Origin: Rhopalosiphum padi
Lineage: Eukaryota > Arthropoda > Insecta > Hemiptera > Aphididae
Direction: 5' to 3'
NCBI RefSeq assembly: GCF_020882245.1
Contig: NC_083598.1
Location: 42,135,858-42,199,857, forward strand
Length of the DNA: 64,000 bases
This document shows, piece after piece, positions 13,548 to 24,957 of the stretch. The translations under genes were made by a program, and so were the position numbers. Position 1 is the first letter of the stretch; every line of letters starts with the position of its first letter. The notes below the pieces were generated by a model. The model did not search any database, had not been told where the DNA came from, and worked only from the letters and a program-made list of their open reading frames with translations.

Positions 13548-16500
13548 GGTATAGGTACATAGCGAAACGATGTACTCATCAATAATTTTCTTTTGTGAAT
13601 CTACATTTATGTAGATATATATCACAAAGATACGTAAATCATATGACATACATTTGCAATTATCTTACAAATAACCGATAAATTGATATCTAAACATTAT
13701 GTCAACGACTATTGTAATACTACTACTATAATATTTGAAATGCAATTTGATTTATGTAGAGTGGTATATGATTTCTGCAGTATGATTATGTGTATCGAAA
13801 TCTGTATAAAAATACAAACGCATAAATATGACAACGTCGCTTAACAATGTATTTTACAATAAATCGCAACAATGCAAATTTCGGATATTAATTCTTTGAT
13901 GCGTGTTTATGCGCAGCGATCAATTGTTCACGATGTCCTGGCTACACATTGAGCTTTGTGATATGCTGATATATTTATAAAAATTAAAATCGAACGAACG
14001 AGTACAATATTTTAGTTTATAAAACATAAGTAATTCGATTTTTACAGTCAAATGTCTCGTGTATTAAAGTTTTAATCTAAAATAATTATTAAATCAAATT
14101 AATTATTACTTACCTGTACATAATATATTTTAAAACTTAAATTCCTAACGTATTTATTTTGTAAAAATAACTTGATAAACTCAATGTTAAGTGCCTATGG
14201 TCTTATCTGATAAAACATTATTGACATATTAGGATGTTTTACCAGTTACCGTGATTATGTTTGTTCACGAATATCATAGGATTCACGCACCATCATACTT
14301 ATACCCTCTGTCTCTATCAATTTATCATTCAAATTAAAAATTTACATATTGAAATGCTTAAAAAAAAAACTTAACTTTTAAAATGTTTACATAATATAGT
14401 CAATTTTCAGATCTATAATAATATTGATTATCTGTTATTAATATTATACGAGGTAAGAACAACATAATTATTATTTTACTTCATAATATTGTGTATTTCA
14501 AATAAAACAGTTGTTAATTATATTTCAAAAATATTAAATAGGAAATAAATTATCGAGAGGGGGGGATAAGAGCCAACTCAGCCAATCGGGGGTGAAAAAC
14601 CTGGTATACGATAATGTCTTTTGGATATGATTTTATTTGACGCTATTATTAGAAGTTCACTTAAAATAATGAAGTTTATTCACTGCAGTATATTCACCCT
14701 TTTCACGCTCTTTTTCACCGCGATTTGTGTCCTTAAACTAAGTATACCTAATATAATAATACGACAACATATTAATATGGTGGTCGACTTTAAGTCATAT
14801 TACCAATAATAAAATTATCATATTACGCAAAAACATAATTAGAATATAATAATAATACGAGTATATAACATATATTATAAAATATATAAAATGGGTACAA
14901 ATATAAATTAAATATTCATTTTTCTTTATAAAGTGATAACCCCATTATATTATAAAGTATTGTCTGTATGGCGTTAGGGACTGAATAAAGTAATATACTA
15001 TAATATAATACATATATGTTTTATTCAAGTGATTATATACACGTGAAAGGATCTTTTAAATAGTACCCTCATAGGGGTTTAGCCCCTTAATCCCTCCCTA
15101 GCATCACTTGTATCTACTTCTGAAAATAACTTAAATAAGTTCATAGTGTGCACAGTCGGTGCCAGACGATCTATATACATATTATATACACATCGAGCTT
15201 TTGAAATGTTTTTTTTCTTTCAATTATTTAGTTTTGTAAGTTACTACAATAAATTTTCAGTTGTTTCTCACGAACTACGAACACATAAATTAACTTAACA
15301 AAAACTTGAAATAATTTCTACGAAATACTTTTAGAGGAGATTAGCGTAATTGTATCAAGTATATATACGCGTTCCGTCTTCCGTAACATAATAACCTCCA
15401 CTTAGTCCACTTACCCCAACCCAACAAAATACTCGACTATGGAAAATAACTTACGATTGGAAAATAGTTGCTGAACAGTGTAAAGATTTGTGCTTCCGTA
15501 CACTCCGCAGTTTATGCAATTATTATATTTTATAATAATGTCCAACTTAAGAAAATATATTTTATAGAATTGAAATAATAAATAATAATTGTGCGTATAT
15601 TGAAAAACGACGAATAGGTGACATGAAAATATTTCGATCGTAAATTCAGGTGTACATAATATTTTCCACAAGGAATCGATTCGAGTATAGTAAGTTATAT
15701 AATGTAGAATGTAGATATATCAACATAATTTATGAGTAGATACGTAAAAGTACGTGGTCGAAAGTCGTTGCACATTCGTGTGAACACTGTGACCTGTACT
15801 TTTACAAGCGATTACGGTTAACCACGGTTGAATCGTATAAAAGTAGGTACAAATATGGCAGGTCCTAGGTACCATGGTGTTATAATTTTATATGCGTAAA
15901 ATAATATTAGTTCAATCGATGTGTAACACTTGCACACTATTCTCTCATGATAGTCATGTAATATAAATTATATTTTATAATACTATCATCTGGCACAAAA
16001 ATATATTATACCTAATACATTTTTCTTATTTTTTTTTTTAAGTTGTAGAGGGGTTAGGGTTTTATAATTTTAGGAATAGTTTTAAAAACCTAAAGCGAAT
16101 AACGTGTATAATTTTTAAAGAGGTTTAGATTTTATAAGAAATACTTTTTTTTCATATTGACTTTATTTTTTCCTATAATTATGGATCCACAGCAGTGTTT
16201 GTAAAGTGGGATAATTATTATAAAATACGTTTTAAATATTGGAATTTTATAAGCTGCGTAGAAAATTGAAGTTTGTTTTAAAAAGATTGTTATATTATAA
16301 CATATTGAATTTCCACGAATCAATAAGATCAGTTAGTATATTATATTTTGATTGTACTCGTATTATACAATATAAACGTTGCATTTTAGAGTTAAGACTA
16401 TGCAGAATTGAGTATAATATAAAAATTAAATTTAAGAATCGTAAATGAATATATATGATGTTTATAGATAGAAAACAAAATCTACATGTTTCCGTTAATA

Positions 16501-16879
16501 TTATTATTATGGTTTAAAATTATTAATCCATTATAATGAATATAAAAAAGGTGATTACAAATTACAAATTCGTCCTGTTTAAATTTTGGTATTCTTATTA
16601 AAAAATTCAAATTGTGCTACTAATTATTATATTATTTTTATTATGTTATTCTATATTAACTACTTAATATAGAGTTTTTTGAGGCGATAGAATCTTTGGT
16701 TTCTAAAATGAGAATCATCCCCTTTCATTTTATATAACTAATATTTTAAATAATTTGCCTCGAAAAATTATTTTTGATGATAGCTAATATAAAAATCTCA
16801 TGACTTTAAAATCTTTGCAAGTATATTTGAAAGTTCCACAGTAAATGTATTAAATAATAAAAATATAATAGAGGTGAGC
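13548..16879. other. Non-coding AT-rich DNA
   Basis: No gene recognised. G-rich or C-rich scraps near 14553-14610 and 15066-15110 resemble ends of decayed short transposons like those at 13.3 and 20.0 kb, but no paired termini or duplications could be shown. Confidence 0.45.
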
Positions 16880-17420
16880 ATTCCGGTGAATCACCCTGTA
16901 TTATATCATCGTATTCGAGGACTTAGAAGGCGGCAATCCGATCGATTTTCCTGGGGCCCGAAAATCCTGTCGATCCGTTGCCGCGAATCATCCCGTACAA
17001 TATTGACACTATATTCATAGACACCGTGATTGATAATAATACTGTTATACTATATATAGAGATAAAATGTGCGACATCGTCGGGGAACGGTCTTCGTCGT
17101 GGCCGCTACAGTAGCAGCAGCAGCCGGACCACCCGGCGGTGGCGGATCGCGACATCAATCATTACACGCGTGGCGGCGGTCCTGCGCACGTGCACACTCG
17201 CGCATCCACCGGACCATCCGCACGTGCCGCCCCGAACACGCCACATGGTACTCGACCGCGGCCCGAAACGCTGCACTACAATCCGGACGTAATCATTTCA
17301 AATGGTCCCGTACACGTGTAATCCCCGGTACGATAACATTATCGTATTATATCATTATATATATTATTATATACATTTTATAGGTCCCGTACAAGCGGTC
17401 CGCCTTTTATTCGCCAGACG
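16880..17420. other. GC-rich island, possible promoter, enhancer or UTR exon
   Basis: An abrupt rise in GC and CpG inside AT-rich DNA. Three overlapping plus-strand frames are open (up to 104 codons), but their Arg/His/Ser/Pro-rich products are mutually exclusive and resemble no family I know. A promoter or untranslated exon of a gene not otherwise visible is possible. Confidence 0.3.
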
Positions 17421-17914
17421 AGCGACGCGTGACTTACTGGTATACTATATATATATTATCTATACATTGCTTGTGTATTGTTTACGTAAACCTATGTGAT
17501 TTTTTAAACAATTTGTATTGTTGTGCGTAAATAGTAAGTTTTTTGTATCTATGTGATATGCTGCAATAATGATCTATCTGCTAGATAAATTCTATCGTGT
17601 TCGTTGCCGGAAGCTGGATTAAGACATTATGAGTCTGCACAAGCACTAGATCTCTCGCAGGCACCTTTCCAACCGCCTCGAAATACATAACAAATGGTTT
17701 TAAATATTATGCATTTTCTTTATTATAAATATAAAAAAATACAAATAAAAAACGATAAACTAGTATCACAATTTATTTTATTGATATTAAATAATAAAAT
17801 GTATATTAAATAAAAGTACATGATTTGATTTACATTGTTAAATAAAATAAACAAAATAATTACTTAATTATTATACAAAAAAAATTAAAAATCATAATTA
17901 TATATTTACACCAG

Positions 17915-18008
17915 AAATATAATAAATATGAACTGTTATCGGTTAGAGAAAGATTTTGATGATGCTAATGAACTCCTATGTGAAAATGTTATGAATTTTG
18001 AAGTTTAG
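17915..18008 (+). other. Exon-like coding segment, plus copy of an inverted related pair
   Basis: After a possible acceptor (ttacaccag ending at 17914) an open frame runs 30 codons to TAG at 18006-18008. It encodes NCYRLEKDFDDANELLCENV near its end. A segment on the opposite strand at about 19433-19507 encodes the closely similar NCDRLKKDYDDDDELLYEND. The two DNA segments match at roughly 85 percent of 66 positions, and most differences conserve amino-acid type. The Cys, aromatic, Cys spacing and the phase-2 acceptor recall the small exons of aphid bicycle-type secreted effectors, but that is only a resemblance. It could equally be a decayed fragment. Confidence 0.3.
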
Positions 18009-18063
18009 TTAAATATAAAGTATGCTAACTATATACATAAAACAACAAAATAATTTCTACATT

Positions 18064-18178
18064 TTAATCATAAGAGTAAGTCCTGACACGTTCATGACAG
18101 ACATTATTATTTGGGTGTTTCATTTTGTGAGGTTGTGGAACCGAAAAGTTAGCAGTGTTACTATCGATGATTTTTGAT
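18064..18178 (-). other. Possible terminal exon, minus strand
   Basis: A candidate acceptor (tggttcag, ending at 18179) is followed in phase 2 by 37 open codons to TAA at 18066-18064. The segment includes FSVPQPHKMKHPNNN and ends VRTYSYD. Its composition is more protein-like than that of the surrounding AT-rich frames. It could end the gene that owns the segments at 18803-18944 and 19062-19187, but the phase does not join directly to the end of the 18803-18944 segment. No family recognised. Confidence 0.2.
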
Positions 18179-18802
18179 CTGAACCATCTGTTCTATCAAA
18201 ACGTCAACTATATTTAAAAAAAAAACAAAAACACATAGGTAAGCATTATATAATATATATTTTGAGTCTTACACATGTATTAAAAAATGCATAATATAGT
18301 GCATAATAGTACTCGAGTCATAGGCAAAACTCAAGTGAGTCGGGCCAATCAAAGCGCTGCCACTGCATCAATGAACAAATATATAATATAATTTGTATTT
18401 AAATAAACTTAAATCTTAGTGCACGATATTATATTTATGTATAGTTGATGTCTGGTGGTAATATTTAGGTATTGCGTAATGTTTACCGAAGACTTGTAAG
18501 ACATACGGAGAAAGAAAAAATTTTTCTAAAGAATACAGTTGAAAATATTATCTTGTTTCGCATATGACTTGAATAATCATCTCGACTGTATTACACAGTG
18601 TGTGTATATAAACATGAATAGTTATTAATAATATAAGGATATTATAAAATACTACACACACACCAAGTCCTACCTAAAGATAACTGTAGAGATAAAAATA
18701 ATTTCTAACTAAAATCTCTCCTAACATAAAAAAGAAATATATAAGAAATAGTAATAATTAGGTACGAACTATAAATATTATATAATATAGTGAAATGCGT
18801 AC

Positions 18803-18944
18803 TGTATTTTCATCGGATGCTCTTTCTTCAATGTTATCATGATCACTACGGATTGCTTGGAATATCAGTTTATCGCACATTGCAATACTACACTTGCACC
18901 GAAGCCATAAGACGACCATCACATAAAACGTCAATAATGGAACA
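18803..18944 (-). other. Possible exon with a hydrophobic stretch, minus strand
   Basis: Bounded by a candidate acceptor (attttag, ending at 18945) and donor (GTACGC from 18802). The open frame has a hydrophobic stretch (VPLLTFYVMVVLWL), three cysteines, then FQAIRSDHDNIEERASDENT. The phase matches the end of the 19062-19187 segment: its final two bases CA plus the first T here make a His codon. The hydrophobic part could be a signal peptide or membrane segment. No family recognised. Confidence 0.25.
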
Positions 18945-19061
18945 CTAAAATTATTTATAACGGGTAAGTTCAAGGTCAATGGGTAATTCATTTTTATACA
19001 ATACAAATATACCTATAATATATTATATAATATGTAACATACTAATATAAACATTACGTAC

Positions 19062-19187
19062 TGCGTGTGAATAGCCATCCTTTCTTCAATTGTCTTGCGT
19101 TCACTAGTGACGGTGCTTTGAATATTATGAAACTCAAAAAAATCTTTTTGTATCACATCCGACCAATATAAAATAAATGCGTCTAAT
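19062..19187 (-). other. Possible exon, minus strand
   Basis: Bounded by a candidate acceptor (gttcag, ending at 19188) and donor (GTACGT from 19061), open throughout, starting and ending in phase 2. It encodes LDAFILYWSDVIQKDFFEFH and later SERKTIEERMAIHT. The IEER motif and nearby bases recur in the segment at 18803-18944, suggesting the two arose by exon duplication. No known family recognised. Confidence 0.25.
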
Positions 19188-19420
19188 CTGAACATAATAC
19201 GATTATCGAATTATGATGATTGAGTGTATATAGTGTAATATTATTTGTCCGTAGTTCACAAGAGAAGAATAAGTCATAATAAAGTATGTACCTAAAATCA
19301 AAAGTTTATACCCATTTATAACATTATAAGGAATAAAAGAATAAGGCAATTAATTGTGTATATTTTCATATATCTAAAATGTACATGCATACTTACAACA
19401 TGAACAAAACGTACGTATGT

Positions 19421-19518
19421 TCAATTGTATTTGCTTAGGTTCATATCATTTTCATATAGAAGTTCATCATCATCATCATAATCTTTCTTTAAGCGATCAC
19501 AGTTCTTATTCCTTACAT
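19421..19518 (-). other. Exon-like coding segment, minus copy of an inverted related pair
   Basis: Minus-strand open frame encoding NCDRLKKDYDDDDELLYEND, then MNLSKYN and a TGA at 19423-19421. It is the inverted counterpart of the segment at 17915-18008, and both stop shortly after a shared Met-Asn. The likely acceptor (atctgag, ending at 19519) is weaker than that of the plus copy. The second Cys of the plus copy is Tyr here. Whether either copy is expressed cannot be told from sequence alone. Confidence 0.3.
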
Positions 19519-19928
19519 CTCAGATCCAAATAATATAATAATGACATTTTTACAAACGGTGATTTTTAAAGAGAGACGCATAACAAAAAATTAGATGAGT
19601 ACTTATTGAATTATAAATTCATACTGAAGCAATATTGTATACGTACAAAATAATATATAAATAATAATAAACTGTTAATTTCCATGGTTACGTATTCACA
19701 GCCGTACACGTAGGTATATTTTTATAATAATATAATCTATCGAAATGCTCACAAAGAAAATAAAATTGAGGAAAACCGTCGAAGATCCCAACATTGGACA
19801 TTTGATTTGCTACTAAGACATTGGTATTGGGTTAAGTTGTTGGCGCACCTAAGCTAAAAATCATTTATATAGTCTTAAATACGCAGATACAACTCTGCAA
19901 TTTTTTTTCTTTTAATACATAAAATATA

Positions 19929-19997
19929 GTGGCTGGCCACTATTAAATGAGTAATATTATTTTTAAATAACAATTGAGTGGCTAGCCACTATTAAAT
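19929..19997. repeat. Pair of palindromic direct repeats
   Basis: Two 21-base direct repeats, agtggctggccactattaaa-type and agtggctagccactattaaa-type, lie about 48 bases apart and differ at one base. The second contains a perfect 14-base palindrome (agtggctagccact); the first has one mismatch. This could be a protein-binding pair or the remains of an inserted element. Confidence 0.6.
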
Positions 19998-20024
19998 AAT
20001 ATTTGGTCAAAAACAAACTATAGC

Positions 20025-20193
20025 CAGTGGCGTATATAGGGGGGTTAGGGGTTCACCCCTTCCCCATAAAATATATGGTTGGTCTTGGTACGGGCATTGA
20101 TTTTGATTGTATAATTAATTGGAATTTAAAAATGGAAATAATTTTGTTTAACCCCCCCCCCCTAAAATTAATTTCTATACATATACGCCATTG
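20025..20193. mobile_element. Non-autonomous hAT-like element (MITE), 169 bp
   Basis: Starts cagtggcgta and ends tacgccattg, which are inverted repeats with one mismatch. The 8-base flanks actatagc (20017-20024) and gctatagc (20194-20201) match at 7 of 8 positions. A G-run follows the left end and a C-run lies near the right end, the same design as the element at 13.3 kb. No coding capacity. Confidence 0.75.
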
Positions 20194-20201
20194 GCTATAG
20201 C

Positions 20202-23200
20202 CATTAATATTTTTTTATTTTATTAATAATATGTAATTCATTTTCCAGAAAGGAAATATTTGTATAGTATTATGGCGTAATACATTGTAGGTACGCATGG
20301 GAAAATTCGAAAATTCCCCACTATGATTTTTAACACTAGGAATCATAATATAACAATATAGTATATTGATTATAAATTGTAATTTGTGATCAAAAAAACA
20401 ACTATTAATTATATTATAGGTAAAAAATGTTGTTTTTTAATTATATTATGTAATTTTATTTGTCTTGAGAATAATTTTATTATAACGCATCTAATGTGTT
20501 GGACGTTGGTGTATTACATCGAGCTCTTCTTTGTGATTATGAAATTCTATCATTAATTTTATAGTTTAACCGCTAGTATTAATAACCTCCGTAGGTTTCG
20601 CATATAGATGAATCTTTCTTTAACATTGAAAAACTACGAAAATATTAAAGTCAATAATAAACTATATTATATAACTTGTAACATATAAGTGTATTTAAAT
20701 CAAAAAAAAAAATCCAATTCTCAAAAATCTATACCAAAAGTATAATACTATTATGTCACTTATGAATAATATTGGTTAAACTATAATTTATAAGTTATAA
20801 AACAATATAATAAAATCGTTTATTTTTTGTTTAATTATCCGATTTTGTCGAAATATGAATAGGTAATATATCTATAAAAACATATTTATATGATTTATAT
20901 ATTCAAGATTTATAGGTTTCTATAAGTACAGCGGATGAGAAACATTTTTTTTAATGTTCAAGCCTTAATTATGAAAATTAACAATTTTATCTACAACATA
21001 ATTTACAACATATGAGCACTAATAAATAAAAGTTGTATTATTCTTTAATATTTTTAAACTGCTATAAGAAACGCCTATGTGAGTTATTGTACTAATATTA
21101 AATTTCTAGCTATTTGACCGAGTTTTAACAAAATACTTATATCCCTGGATCCATGAAACCGTTTTAACGCTATCATAATATAACATAAACGTACAAATCG
21201 TTAATTTATTTTAATAGGTATAGATAAAAATTAACTTCATAAGTTATCGTTATTTTCACATGAAAAGAAAATATAATTATAAATTATAATTCATTGAACC
21301 GAATGACACTGAATGGCTTAAAATAAAAACAACTCGTAAATACGAGTATTATACAGCATTTGTATAATTTCAAGACCTTTTTCGAAATAACTTAATGTTG
21401 TATTTATTTTTCCTTTTTTTTTATTTTTAATTCACTCATACAACATCCAAAGGGATGTAACGTATAAATTAATGAGGATAACCAAATGCGTCCGTTTTAA
21501 GTTAACTGCGTACCCACCTTCGTTACTTTCCAATGAAAACGTTTGTGCTTGAAATAATATTTTTTTAGGACTAAATGTTTAAACAAATAAACTATAAGCT
21601 TTTGTATAAGTATTCTGTGTATAGGTCTTTATATAAGCCGTTGTAAATATCGATTTTCGTGCACAGACTATAAGTATAATCTGATAATAACTAAAGCAAC
21701 TTTTTTTCATTAAAACACATTGACTAACAGACCTATTTTAGCCTTTAGGTAATATATTAAATAGTATAGCGTGAAGTTTGTCAGCAATACTGACACTTCG
21801 TCTATTCTTCAGTATCGCAATAATTTTTATTAAGGCATAGTGTACTCTTGTCTCTTGACTATCGTTGAACAGAATTTAAATATTTTAAAATATGGATGGG
21901 AACATGTATTTAGAATTTTGGCGCCTTTCTTTATTTAAGGATGGAAGGAGGGGATAGGTTCCAGCGATATATAAATATAAATCCTGGGTAATATATAAAA
22001 CTTCATATAATAATAGTAATGTATTTTTTTATTTGTTTAATAATATTTTAACAACAAATTATTGTAAATAGTAATAATGGAAATAATTTTGTTGTAGGTA
22101 TGTCATTTGGCATTTACTATTGATGATAACACCCTGTGTGGGAAAAGAATAGGATATTTAAAAAAAAAAAAATTATAAAATGGGGATACATGCAATTTTT
22201 TTTAAAATATGATTTAGATAACCGATTTTATTTATATTTTTATAAATATATAAATATTATACTTAAATTACAGTATAATACAGGGATAAGTTTTTTTCGT
22301 TTGTCGATAAAATGAGAAATTATATTTTTATACGGTTTTTGATATAATCGTTTTTGACAACGTACGTATATATAATATTAGGTACCTATATTGAGAGTGA
22401 GTAGATCCGAGAACAATAACACGAAAGAAAATAAATAATATTGATCATTTACGGTAGATACATAATATTATTACATTATACAACAGTAATTCGAAGTAAG
22501 TACAATATTATAATATGAACAGTAATATCATCATAGCATCGCAGCTTTCAAAGAAATACGCTTTTTTTTAGAGGGATGTGTGTTATTATTTTTTTTTACG
22601 AGCTACATCCTTCACCATTTATTTACACGTCAGAGCTCTCTGCAAGTCAATATGAAATATTTAATTAATATTTAAATTATATAACATATTATGGAACGTC
22701 TCAGTCCACCTCTTACCCCCCCCCAAAAAAAAAAAAATAAATAAATAAATTTTCTAACTATTGCTATTTCAAAATGTCCAATGATACCGATATATTAATA
22801 TACCTAACTGATATTAAAAATATAAAATTTTTATATTTATTTATTTATTTAATGAACAAAACCGCATGAATAAATTTAACCTAACCAAACCCATTATGCA
22901 TAATTATTATATTATATAATATATCTCAGTTTTCAATGAAGAAAAAATTAAAGAATATATCTGCAGTACAACCCTAGTACCAGAAGGCGGTGAAAACTTC
23001 TCGAATCGGCTTTTGTTAGCTGTTTTTGATAATTACTCGCGTACATATTATTATTAAAATCATTATACATAGGTAAACGTAACAGTGAGCGCGGGTGTCG
23101 TAGGTGTCAGTTTGTCTTCGTTCTCCGTGCCAAAAATTATAGTAGGTATTCATTAGCAAATAATTTATATTACAGTATGCAAACAGAATAATTCATCATG

Positions 23201-23504
23201 CATGCTTACGTCCACCCCCATTGTTCCTTAAATTCACCTACCAAAAAATTATATTATCAAATACATCGATTTAGTGGTATTTAAACACTTTATTTTTTTA
23301 AATGAGAACTTATTTTTTTTAGTGTAAATTATTAAGCAGATGATTTTTTTTTATTTGAACTTCAAAATAAATTACCCTTGTATTTTTAGAATATTAAACA
23401 GATATAAAAATAAATAATAATAACATATTATGTGGTATATTAAATTCAATTTTCTTGACTCAGGAATACATTTTTTTATCGTAATTTACGGAAAACAAAA
23501 TTTA
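20202..23504. other. Non-coding AT-rich DNA
   Basis: No coding segment recognised. Homopolymer tracts (poly-A or T, and a C-run plus A-run at 22717-22740) and a G-rich scrap at 21940-21960 are the only notable features. Confidence 0.45.
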
Positions 23505-24740
23505 AAAATCAAAAATTTCTTATGCTTATAAAAATAGCTCAACAAATTTGAAATATTTTCAAAATTATACCATGTATAGAAAATAATAATATAAATAATT
23601 GGTGAAATTTTCAAGTTTCTATTCGTTTTTTAATTACAACAAATAATAAAAATCATTTGAAGAAAATTTGTTATTTATATTATTATACAGTTGAATCCAT
23701 TATCGTAAAAATTTAAATTTCGAACTATCATAAAAAATAAATTTGAATTGCTGAATTTTTTTTTTTTAAATATTGAAAAAATGATTTTTATATTTAATTT
23801 TTGAATCACAGGTGAAACTGAATTTTTTATAAACTCATCCAACTTAAAATACTTATAAAAAACTTTTGCGACTAACATTGTTTATTTTTTTCAATTAGGT
23901 AATTAACATCTTACATAATACAAAGTATGATATTTCTAACAAATACATTTTCAAGCATTTTTACGCACACAAATTTGTTATCAGCATTTAAAAAAAAAAT
24001 TAAAAATTTCAATTAGGTATCTAAAAGACTATTTATAGCCCAAAAATAATTTGAAATTTTGCTTTATATAGAAAATAATAACATAAATACTTGATGAAAA
24101 TTTAAAGTTTCTATTGTAATTTTTAACAAAATAAAAAAATCTATTTTGTAGAACAATTGTTTTGTAAAAATTTCCGTTTTTTGTTAATTTTAAATTTTTT
24201 TGTTTTTTCAAAGTTACTATGAAAAGTGATATAAGAATTTCTTTACTTAAGATTTCCTAAAATGCCAACTAGATCCAATTTGATACTAGAAACTATCCTC
24301 AAAGTTAAAAATCGAAACATTTTTATTGCATCAAACGGTGATGACAGAAAAAACACATCGTTGTAAAATCAATATATTCAACGCTCCACTTAAAATCTAA
24401 AATTCTGAACGATGATGGTCTAAGGTTTCGGTAAAATAAGCCATAATAATATTAAATTGTTAACAAATTTTCATTTTTTTAGGTGGGAAGTTTCTGATTA
24501 TTTAAAAATACTTATAATTTCCAATTTTGACCTCTCAAAAGAACCAAGTTGATCTAATTATTTTCTACCAGAAACCTCTAAAGATGTAGATGGATAGAAA
24601 AAATTTTTTATACAAGAAAAAGTGTTTCTAGATACAAAAAAAAATAAAAATATAAGACACACATTGTCGTAAGATCTATCAGTATAAACCGTCAATTCCT
24701 TTAAACAAAAAAATTACTATCTATTTTCAATAATACAAAA
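23505..24740 (-). repeat. AT-rich interspersed repeat with diverged internal copies
   Basis: Blocks recur within the stretch: the region around 24240-24415 parallels that around 24520-24700, including cacatcgttgtaaaatc against cacattgtcgtaagatc. The segment near 23520-23620 likewise parallels that near 24040-24130. The reverse complement around 23521-23550 shares TTGAGCTATTT and following bases with the plus strand at 49394-49420, so a related copy lies there in opposite orientation. The short open frames here (67 and 60 codons) are Lys/Asn/Phe-rich by-products. Confidence 0.45.
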
Positions 24741-24868
24741 ATCGATTTCGAAATAACTTTGCGTGTACGATAATAATTTAAAACCTCACCTTGTCTAATA
24801 TAATACCTGCAGTAAATACTAATATTAAATACAGGAAAGGGAAACTGTTTGCGACGAGGTTAAGCGAA

Positions 24869-24957
24869 AGAAGAAGAAGAAGAAGAAGATGATGATGAAT
24901 CAAGAGAAGTCACAAAGATATATGTATAGTAATGATAATAATAATAATAATAATAAT
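24869..24957. repeat. Triplet microsatellites (AAG)n, (ATG)n and (AAT)n
   Basis: AAG repeats from about 24869 pass into ATG repeats, and an AAT run follows at about 24931-24957. Confidence 0.9.

Noticed and set aside
18467..18550. Plus-strand exon-like segment reading VLRNVYRRLVRHTEKEKIFL
   Set aside because: It has a plausible acceptor, but no convincing donor, partner exon or homology, so it is left out of the annotation.
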